Shown piece after piece: positions 1-6,852 of a stretch of DNA of 15,197 nucleotides (the stretch's first letter is position 1; every line of letters starts with the position of its first letter). The translations under genes and the position numbers were made by a program. The DNA is from JBAYJY01 sp041664945 (GTDB lineage Bacteria > UBP15 > UBA6099). The stretch spans positions 1 to 15,197 of the forward strand of contig JBAYJY010000105.1 in the NCBI GenBank assembly GCA_041664945.1. The letters run 5' to 3'. The notes beneath the pieces were generated by a model, which worked only from the letters and a program-made list of their open reading frames with translations, was not told where the DNA came from and did no database searches.

Positions 1-1
1 C

Positions 2-1219
2 TATATATCCGGCACGGCATCGGCGATTCACGATCCGCTTTATGCGCGGGCGCTTGCGATGAGCGACGGCGGCAAAACAGTTGTCATGGTCGAGATGGAT
101 TTGATAATGGTCAACGGGTATATGTCCAATGAGATAAAGCAGGAGATCGAAAAACGGACCGGTATCCCCCCGCAGAACGTGACGCTGACGGCGGTTCACA
201 CGCACACAGGCCCGGAAGGCTATTATGAGGAATTCGGAAAATATCCGCGTATTGTTGACCTCAAAATGAAAATGAAGATAGAGGATGCGACAGTCGCGGC
301 GGTTGAAGCCGCTGTGAAAGCGATGATTCCCGCGGAGGCGGGCTCCGCATATATCGATATGACTGGTTTGGCGCACAATCGCCATAGCGGCGATCCTATA
401 GATAATCGGGGGCTTTTATTGCTCGTGCGCGACGCCAAAAGCCGCAATCTGATCGGCGGGTTTATCAATTTCGCTTCGCACGGCATCATCGCGCCCGCCG
501 AACAGGGAATGATCAGCGCGGACTGGTCGGAAGTCATGAATGGAATTATCGACAAGAAAATGAACGGAGGTTATTTCCTTTTTCTTCAGGGCGCGGAAGG
601 GAATGTGACCCCGGCGGGTTATGACGGAAAAGGATGGGAAGGCGTCGCCGACTATGGCGCAAAGGTCGCTAACACAGTTTTGAAACAATTCGACAAAGTG
701 ACGGAATTCACGTCCGATTTTCCTGTGGACGGCCGGCTGGAAGAATTGGTTTTCCCTGTGAAAACTTCGAAGAAACTGACGGAATTCAAGAAATCGATCA
801 AAGAAAAAACAGAGGAATACAAGAAATCAAGTTTGACTCCGGACGAACAGAACGCGCGCATCAGATGGATGAACGACAGGGCGAATATTGAAGCTTTCAT
901 TATTCCCATGTTCAAGACGATGAAGCGGATTAAAAACGGCGAAACTCACACTTGGGCGCAGTCAATTAGGCTCGGAGACACGCTGCTTGTGGCATTTCCC
1001 GGAGAAGCGATTACCGAGCTGGCTTTTAAGGTTCGGGAAGACCTTGCTCCGAAAAAAGTTGTCGTGTTGAGCCTGACTAACGATCATCTCGCATACCTGA
1101 CGACGCAAAAGGTTTTCGATGAAGGCGGCTATGAAGCCGGAATGTCTTTCGTCTATCCTGATTCCGCGATGAAAATCACGGAAGCGCTGGAGAAGCAGGC
1201 GAAAGAACTGGAAAACTGA
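2..1219 (+). CDS. Neutral/alkaline ceramidase-family amidase (5' partial)
   Basis: The frame is open to the left edge, reading YISGTASAIHDPLYARAL before the first internal ATG at 59. That ATG is therefore not the start, and the N-terminus lies outside the window. HDPLYARAL, the THTGP motif, FASHG and the C-terminal PGE and GGYE motifs match the N-terminal catalytic domain of neutral ceramidases, zinc enzymes that hydrolyse the N-acyl bond of ceramide. By analogy with the Pseudomonas enzyme, zinc ligands would be a His in the VHTHTGP motif (codons at 197 and 203), the His at 479-481, the Glu at 1004-1006 and the Tyr at 1130-1132. The motif carrying the nucleophilic serine reads GNVTP here, with Thr at 608-610. 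The protein ends soon after the GGYE region, so the Ig-like C-terminal domain of classical ceramidases is missing. Ceramide may not be the true substrate. It is followed 103 bases later by a second amidase-type gene. Confidence 0.82.
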   Translation, partial: YISGTASAIHDPLYARALAMSDGGKTVVMVEMDLIMVNGYMSNEIKQEIEKRTGIPPQNVTLTAVHTHTGPEGYYEEFGKYPRIVDLKMKMKIEDATVAAVEAAVKAMIPAEAGSAYIDMTGLAHNRHSGDPIDNRGLLLLVRDAKSRNLIGGFINFASHGIIAPAEQGMISADWSEVMNGIIDKKMNGGYFLFLQGAEGNVTPAGYDGKGWEGVADYGAKVANTVLKQFDKVTEFTSDFPVDGRLEELVFPVKTSKKLTEFKKSIKEKTEEYKKSSLTPDEQNARIRWMNDRANIEAFIIPMFKTMKRIKNGETHTWAQSIRLGDTLLVAFPGEAITELAFKVREDLAPKKVVVLSLTNDHLAYLTTQKVFDEGGYEAGMSFVYPDSAMKITEALEKQAKELEN

Positions 1220-1306
1220 ACGGATAATGTCGCGGATCATGCGCGCGCGAATTCCCGGATAAGGGATCGAATGCGCTGGCGGGTTTGAGTATTGAGACAA
1301 GCAACC

Positions 1307-1313
1307 AAAGGAG
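1307..1313 (+). promoter_or_regulatory. Ribosome binding site for the Ntn hydrolase gene
   Basis: AAAGGAG ends nine bases before the ATG at 1323. It fixes that ATG as the start and rules out later in-frame methionines. Confidence 0.7.
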
Positions 1314-1322
1314 AATCGGCAA

Positions 1323-3053
1323 ATGACAAATGAAAATTTCGTGAACGCGCCTTTCCCGCTTCCCAGGAACAGCGGGCCGGCTTCGTTGCGCTCTGAAAAA
1401 GGGATGCTCGTGATGCATACGAGCGGCTCTTTCGAGGAAATGGGGCGGCAGCACGGAGAACTCGTGCGGGGCGTTGTTGACGATTATGTAATGGAATACT
1501 ATCGCAACATGATCGAGGTGATGGTGGCCCACAGCGCGGTTTCGCACATTTCGCGCGCGATTCCGCCGCGCATCGCTAAGTTGCTTTATTACATCTTCCA
1601 CAGGGCGAACCGGAAAACAATCGGCGAGCCGATGATTCAGTTGCAGAAGGGATTCACTGACGCGCTTGGCTTGCCGAACAAAGTCGGCGAGCGCGTGATA
1701 ATATTCGCGGACATCCTGCATTTTCTCGCGGGCCGGGCGATGGCGCCTATGGCTATGCCGGCGCTCGGATGCTCGGCGTTCTACGCGCGAGGCGCGGCGA
1801 CGCAGGGCGGGAAACAAATTCTCGGCCGCAATTTCGATTTCTACGGGCGCGGCCTCTGGGACGCCTACCAGTGCGTGAAGGTTTTTCATCCGAAGGACTC
1901 GCAATCCTATTTCTGGATCGGAGCGGTCGGCATCCCCGTCGGCGGCTTCGCGATGAATCAGTCGGGGATCTGCATTATGCCGTTCACAAATTTCATCAAG
2001 GACGTCGCCATCAGCGGCAGGCCGCTCTTCACGCTTGCCGGAGAAATTCTTTCTAACGCGACCAATCTCAGCGAGGCTGTTAAGATCATGGAGACCGGGC
2101 CTCGCATCGGCGGCCTCTCTTTTTTGATCGGCGACACGCGCGCCGGCGACGCCGCAGCGGTCGGGTTCACTTCCCACCACATGGAAATTGTCCGCCCGGA
2201 AAAAGATTATCTCGTCAGGACGAACCATCATGTCACGGAAGAAATGCAGAAGCTTCAGGTCGCTCCGACCGCATGGTGGCGGCACAGCACGGCCAGATAT
2301 ATGCGCCTTAGCGAAATGATTAAGGAAAGATACGGCAGGCTCACTCTCGACGATGCCGTCGACATGATGTCCGACGCTGTCGATCCGCGTGAAGGCCGCA
2401 AACGCATTGTCGGCGACATTGTCGCTTCCACGAACAACGCCATGTCCATCGTTCTTTCTCCGGACGAAGACACGATATACATCGCGAACGGCTCATTCCC
2501 GGTTTGTTTCGGCGAAAAGTACATAGGCTTGAAACTGAGCGAGCTGTTCAAAGGCGGGGCTAATTCGGCGGACGCGGGCGACTTGGCGGGCGGAGCCGGC
2601 AAACTGAACGTGAAAGAGAAAGAAGCGCTTGAGCATTACGAGCAGGCGTGGACGGAACACCTGAATTATTTCGACGACGCGCGAGCTGTGTTTCATCTTC
2701 GGAGAGCTGCCGAGATTCTTCCTGACGAACCGATATTCGACCGCATGGCCGGACTGTTTCTTCTCAAACTGGGCCGGTTTGAAGACGCGCTCGCTCATCT
2801 CAGCAGGAATTCGGCCTATGAGTACCGCGATTCCAGAATGAAGGCGGAATCGCTGCTCTGGCTGGCTCGCGGCAACGATCTCATCGGCCGTCGCGACCAG
2901 GCTATTCAGTTGTATCGCAAAGCCATCGAACAGAACGACAAGGAAATTTCCTGCTCGGCAGAGCGCGGGTTGCGCAAACCTTACAAGAAAAATTCGCTTC
3001 TAATGATGGACCTCGAGCCTATCATCGGCAATCCGATTGTGAAATATACATAA
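1323..3053 (+). CDS. C45-type Ntn cysteine hydrolase/acyltransferase with C-terminal TPR tail
   Basis: This 576-residue protein has the pattern of the Ntn cysteine hydrolases related to peptidase family C45 (isopenicillin-N acyltransferase type), with more distant kin among bile-salt hydrolases and acid-ceramidase/NAAA enzymes. The segment GSFEEMGRQHGEL (about residues 34-46) is typical of the N-terminal part. GCSAF follows, with Cys150 as the presumed nucleophile. Gly149-Cys150 would be the autocleavage site that frees it, as known for this family. GRNFDF (Arg169, Asp172) supplies the expected Arg and Asp about 20 residues further on. No clear signal peptide is visible. From about residue 430 the sequence becomes helical and TPR-like (for example GRFEDALAHL and GRRDQAIQLYRKAI), an unusual addition for this family that may recruit a partner. 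Substrate is unknown. It lies between a ceramidase-family gene and a DUF2804 gene, probably in one operon. Confidence 0.75.
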   Translation: MTNENFVNAPFPLPRNSGPASLRSEKGMLVMHTSGSFEEMGRQHGELVRGVVDDYVMEYYRNMIEVMVAHSAVSHISRAIPPRIAKLLYYIFHRANRKTIGEPMIQLQKGFTDALGLPNKVGERVIIFADILHFLAGRAMAPMAMPALGCSAFYARGAATQGGKQILGRNFDFYGRGLWDAYQCVKVFHPKDSQSYFWIGAVGIPVGGFAMNQSGICIMPFTNFIKDVAISGRPLFTLAGEILSNATNLSEAVKIMETGPRIGGLSFLIGDTRAGDAAAVGFTSHHMEIVRPEKDYLVRTNHHVTEEMQKLQVAPTAWWRHSTARYMRLSEMIKERYGRLTLDDAVDMMSDAVDPREGRKRIVGDIVASTNNAMSIVLSPDEDTIYIANGSFPVCFGEKYIGLKLSELFKGGANSADAGDLAGGAGKLNVKEKEALEHYEQAWTEHLNYFDDARAVFHLRRAAEILPDEPIFDRMAGLFLLKLGRFEDALAHLSRNSAYEYRDSRMKAESLLWLARGNDLIGRRDQAIQLYRKAIEQNDKEISCSAERGLRKPYKKNSLLMMDLEPIIGNPIVKYT

Positions 3054-3063
3054 TAAAACATAC

Positions 3064-3068
3064 CGGAG
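3064..3068 (+). promoter_or_regulatory. Ribosome binding site for the DUF2804 gene
   Basis: CGGAG sits seven bases before the ATG at 3076, inside the 22-base gap after the preceding stop. This supports co-transcription and the chosen start. Confidence 0.55.
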
Positions 3069-3075
3069 ATAACTC

Positions 3076-4095
3076 ATGAAAAAGCCTGTTGAGAAAGAGA
3101 TAACAAGCCAAGTGGCGCTGTGCGATTCACAAGGACGCCTGAACGCGGATGCAGTGGGCTGGTCTCGTTTCCCGCTGCATACATGCAACGTAAAAGGCCA
3201 CTGGCCCCGAAAGAAAAAGTGGAACTATTGGGGCGTTATGTCCGAGAAATTCTTTTTTTCGGTAACGATGGCCAACATCGATTACATCGGGCTCGCTTCG
3301 GTATATTTCATTGATTTCGAAACGATGAAACTTGAGGAGAAAAATGTCGTCGTTCCGTTCGGGGCAGGTTTTGACATGCCGGAACTGGTGGACCGCGATG
3401 TTTCATTCTCCAACAAGCAGATAAATCTGAGTTTCAAACAGGATCCCAACGGTGTTGTCATTAAAGTTGAAATGCCGTCTTTCGAAGGGAAAAAGCTGTC
3501 CGCTGAAGCGGTAATAACCAGACCCGCCGGACATGAAACGCTGAACGTGGTTGTTCCTTGGAACACGGATCAGTTTCAATTCACTTCGAAACAGAACACG
3601 ATGCCGACCGCCGGTTCAGTGACAATCGGCGACAGGAAATATGAGTTTAACCCGGAGAGTTCATTTGCGATTCTCGATTACGGAAGAGGCGTCTGGCCGT
3701 ACAGCACGAAATGGAACTGGGCGTCATGTTCCGCGCGGAAAAACGGTAAAACAATAGGACTGAACCTCGGCGGAATGTGGACGGACGGGACCGGCTCCAC
3801 CGAAAACGGCGTCTGCCTCGACGGCAGGCTATACAAAATCAGCGAAGACGTCAGACTGACATATGACAGGAGCAATTTTATGGCTCCATGGACGATTGTC
3901 ACGCCGGATTCCGACACGGTGAATCTCAAATTCACTCCGTTTTTTGAAAAAAAGAACTCAATGAACATTTTATTCCTGAAAGTAGACGGACATCAGATGT
4001 TCGGGAAATTCTCGGGAACTATTAAGACTGAGGCCGGCCCTGTGGAGTTTGACAATTTCCAAGGCTGGGCGGAAGAACACATTAGTTTGTGGTGA
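3076..4095 (+). CDS. DUF2804 family protein
   Basis: This 339-residue protein matches the DUF2804 family in length and in its hallmark stretches: an early WNYWGVMSEKFFFSV segment, the GRGVWPYSTKWNWAS block (about residues 204-218), GLNLGGMWTDGTGSTENG shortly after, and an APWTIVTPDSDTVNLKF strand near the end. It has no signal peptide and no membrane segment. The sequence alternates short beta-strand-like hydrophobic stretches, suggesting an all-beta fold. A relation to lipocalin-like AttH/CrtC proteins that bind hydrophobic compounds is my inference. Family function is not established. It starts 22 bases after the Ntn hydrolase, so the two are probably translated from one message, and it may bind or process the same lipid-like compound. 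It is the last gene before an AT-rich gap of about 160 bases. Confidence 0.82.
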   Translation: MKKPVEKEITSQVALCDSQGRLNADAVGWSRFPLHTCNVKGHWPRKKKWNYWGVMSEKFFFSVTMANIDYIGLASVYFIDFETMKLEEKNVVVPFGAGFDMPELVDRDVSFSNKQINLSFKQDPNGVVIKVEMPSFEGKKLSAEAVITRPAGHETLNVVVPWNTDQFQFTSKQNTMPTAGSVTIGDRKYEFNPESSFAILDYGRGVWPYSTKWNWASCSARKNGKTIGLNLGGMWTDGTGSTENGVCLDGRLYKISEDVRLTYDRSNFMAPWTIVTPDSDTVNLKFTPFFEKKNSMNILFLKVDGHQMFGKFSGTIKTEAGPVEFDNFQGWAEEHISLW

Positions 4096-4183
4096 TCCGA
4101 TCGTTTTTTAGCGGTTCCAGCCGGCGTTCGCAATCAAATTACGTTAAAAACATAGTTACTGCACAGTTATTTAAATATATCAT

Positions 4184-4211
4184 TGCTTGTTTGTTCATGT
4201 TGCCATATTAT
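4184..4211 (+). promoter_or_regulatory. Candidate sigma70-type promoter for the propeller/sensor pair
   Basis: In the AT-rich gap after the DUF2804 stop, TTGCTT (4184-4189) and TATTAT (4206-4211) are 16 bases apart. The -10 matches five of six consensus bases and the -35 only three. If used, transcription would start near 4218. That would exclude the TTG at 4187 as a start codon and favour the ATG at 4259. The rest of the gap (4096-4183) shows no clear terminator hairpin. Confidence 0.3.
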
Positions 4212-4258
4212 TAGAACATTGTAAATTAACGAAAAAAGCGCATATAATTGCAAAGCAC

Positions 4259-6850
4259 ATGAAAAGAATCGCTAAAAGTGGATTTCTCTTCCTGATATAT
4301 ATCCCAATTATAATTTTTGCGTTGTCCTGCGGCTGCAGTTCGCGCCGTGAAGGAAAAACCTTTGTAATTCCATATGAAGTGACGAGGAAGGAATGGTTGA
4401 ACGGCGCCGGCACGCATAACATCCCCAAGGAAGTGATGGGCCGGAGCATTGATTTCATTAAAGTCGACAAAAGGACTGTTTGGCTGGGGTTGCGCGATTA
4501 CGGCATAGCGCAATACAGCATGGGAAAGCGCAAATGGCGGCTTATGCCGATAAAGTGGCCGAAGGAAATTGTTGTTTTAGGAATTGAAAAAGTTGCGAAC
4601 AATTTGTATGTGGGGACTTCAGGACCTGGATTATGGAAATATGATTTGGGAAATCCCGGCGCCGGGTGGAAACTGCTCGACAACCCGCTCGGCATTCAAT
4701 CCAATGAAGTGAACAGCATCGCTTTGATCAATAACAGCGTGTGGACCACGACATTCGATGGTTTGTACAAGTATGACATCCGACGCGGTGAATTCACGCG
4801 CGAAAAAAAGGGCAAAATTTTTGGAAGCTGCCGGTTCGGGAACGAATATTGGGCGGCCGAGCATTTTCAGGATGGGAAGTTAAGTTTGTTGCTTTATGAC
4901 GCCTCGACAGGAAAGAAAAAAGGGAAATGGGAAACAATCAGTTATAGGTCGGCGCAATTTATAAATTCAACGGCCGACTATGTGATTATCGGCTCCGACA
5001 AAGGATTTCTGGTTTTCGACAAGCGGGCGCAAAAATACAAGGACATGCTCGCTCCTGAAAAATTCCCCAATTTTACGATCTGGACAGTAGCTATGCATGA
5101 TGGCGGCTATTTGGGCGCGACGGACGGCGGGCTTGTCTATTTTAATCCTTCGGATAATGAATGGTTGCTAATAAATGCGGCGGATGGTTTGCCGAAAGGC
5201 AGAATTATCAGCGTCGGCTCAGTTGAAGGAACTATTTTCTTAGGAATGGAAAAAGGCGCGTTTGTAATGGACTCCAAGCTGTGGGGACAGATGAAGACGC
5301 TGGCGAGAAAAGAAGATAGTCTTGGCGTTGGCGATGAGAATGGGATGGTCGCAGACGGCGGCGGAAAGATTGCCGCCGGGCATGGCGATCTCCAGAACTG
5401 GGTTCATCTGACAATAGACAACGGCATGGTGAACAATAGAGTAAACGCGATTCTCCCGGTTGGAGATGAGATCTGGCTGGCCACGGCGCTGACGGCTCTT
5501 TCGCGAATATCGCTCAAAGATATGAGAATAAAGAATTATTTATTTCCAAAGGATGTGAAAAGGGGCGTGCCTCAAACCGCAAGTGTGCAGGAACTCGCGC
5601 AGGATGGCGATCTTATCTGGCACGGCGGATACGCTTATTACGGAGCGTTCAGCAGGAGCAAAGAGAAGTGGATGAAAGGGCCATATCCGATAAAAGGCGA
5701 TATCAACAAGGATGTGGAAGCGTTATGGACCGGCAGTAAGCAGGTATGGGTTGGAATGCGCAAGCAGGGGATCCGCGTTTTGGATAAGAAGAGCGGAAAA
5801 TGGACAGACTACCCCGGCGATTATTTTACGCTCAGCCCGCTGATGACCGACATTGTTTACGCGGAAGGCGCTTTTTGGATTTCCAGCGACACGGGCCTGA
5901 GACGGTTTTCAGAAGAAAACGGCAGATTCATAACCGTGCCGATTGACGCAATGGATATTGAGACGATGGTCGCCGACGGCGATATTCTATGGATGGGATC
6001 GCGGGAGAAAAGCGAATTCCCCGGCCCGAAAAACACAGGCATTTTCAAGCTGAATCTGACGACTCACCATTTCGTGAAATTCAACGAAGTTCCGGGCGCC
6101 TGCGGCCGTTACGTAAACAAGGTTTTCTCGGACGGCCCGTACATATGGATCGCGGCGCGCGAGCGCCTGAGCAGGTACAACCGCCTCAGCGGGGAATGGA
6201 CATCATATTCAGCCGCGGACGGACTTGAAGCCGGAGATGTTCTTTCGGTGGCCGTAAGCGCGGATAATCTGTTGGTCGGCACCGATAACGGCCTGTATAT
6301 CAAACCGACATTTGAATTTGACGATCCCGGAGACAAAACTCTCTACAGGCGCGCATGGCAGTTCGAGAAGGACGGCGATTTCTCCAAAGCGGTTGGCTTG
6401 TATGAAGAACTCATTAAACACATTCCCGGCGCTAAAGGCGACAAGATAAGATATCGGATGGCGCGTTGCATGGAGAAAGCAGGCAATTCCGCCACAGCCC
6501 TTATCGTATATGAAAAACTGCTTGAGAAACATCCGCTTCTTCTTCTCGATCTCGAAAGCGTCTTCGCCACCAGATACGGTTTCGACGTTTATTTAGACAG
6601 AGTCGGCTCTCTTATGAAAACGTTCAAGCCGAAGTCGCGCGAGTGGTTTCTTTGCCGCGCGTTTACGGAAAATCTCGATATGCCTCTCAAACACTATGCT
6701 CTTAAGTTCGAAGATGACAAGGATTATGAGAAGGCGGCTCGATTCTGGCGGCGGCTGCTTTCTAAAACAGAAAACGAAGAAGTGAAAAAACAGGCTAAAC
6801 GCCATCTCAACAGCCTTGAACAAAAAAATAGAATATCGCAAGCGAAATAA
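4259..6850 (+). CDS. Regulator-propeller lipoprotein with C-terminal TPR repeats
   Basis: I start this 863-residue protein at the ATG at 4259. It gives a classic export signal: MKRIAKSG, then a hydrophobic core, then ALSCGCSS. The open frame continues to a TTG at 4187, but that would bury the signal. Cys24 or Cys26 could be lipidated; the lipobox is imperfect. Residues from about 60 to 690 hold roughly a dozen blade-like units with patterns such as VWLGLRDYGI, LYVGTSGPGLWKYD, VWVGMRKQGIRVLD and LLVGTDNGLY, typical of two-component regulator propeller repeats, so probably two stacked beta-propellers. About residue 690 onward is TPR-like (FSKAVGLYEELI, ATALIVYEKLL). It likely faces the periplasm and binds a ligand or protein. 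The next gene begins two bases after its stop and encodes a membrane sensor, so the two are probably coupled. No strong ribosome binding site is seen. Confidence 0.72.
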   Translation: MKRIAKSGFLFLIYIPIIIFALSCGCSSRREGKTFVIPYEVTRKEWLNGAGTHNIPKEVMGRSIDFIKVDKRTVWLGLRDYGIAQYSMGKRKWRLMPIKWPKEIVVLGIEKVANNLYVGTSGPGLWKYDLGNPGAGWKLLDNPLGIQSNEVNSIALINNSVWTTTFDGLYKYDIRRGEFTREKKGKIFGSCRFGNEYWAAEHFQDGKLSLLLYDASTGKKKGKWETISYRSAQFINSTADYVIIGSDKGFLVFDKRAQKYKDMLAPEKFPNFTIWTVAMHDGGYLGATDGGLVYFNPSDNEWLLINAADGLPKGRIISVGSVEGTIFLGMEKGAFVMDSKLWGQMKTLARKEDSLGVGDENGMVADGGGKIAAGHGDLQNWVHLTIDNGMVNNRVNAILPVGDEIWLATALTALSRISLKDMRIKNYLFPKDVKRGVPQTASVQELAQDGDLIWHGGYAYYGAFSRSKEKWMKGPYPIKGDINKDVEALWTGSKQVWVGMRKQGIRVLDKKSGKWTDYPGDYFTLSPLMTDIVYAEGAFWISSDTGLRRFSEENGRFITVPIDAMDIETMVADGDILWMGSREKSEFPGPKNTGIFKLNLTTHHFVKFNEVPGACGRYVNKVFSDGPYIWIAARERLSRYNRLSGEWTSYSAADGLEAGDVLSVAVSADNLLVGTDNGLYIKPTFEFDDPGDKTLYRRAWQFEKDGDFSKAVGLYEELIKHIPGAKGDKIRYRMARCMEKAGNSATALIVYEKLLEKHPLLLLDLESVFATRYGFDVYLDRVGSLMKTFKPKSREWFLCRAFTENLDMPLKHYALKFEDDKDYEKAARFWRRLLSKTENEEVKKQAKRHLNSLEQKNRISQAK

Positions 6851-6852
6851 AA

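Noticed and set aside
1176..2285. A 369-codon open frame on the - strand opposite the Ntn hydrolase gene
   Set aside because: It is Arg/His-rich, matches no family, has no ribosome binding site and lies antisense to a gene with clear motifs. It results from codon bias of the real gene.
4187..4258. Longer start (TTG at 4187) for the propeller protein
   Set aside because: It would place a polar stretch before the signal peptide and overlaps the candidate promoter. The ATG at 4259 gives a proper lipoprotein-like signal.
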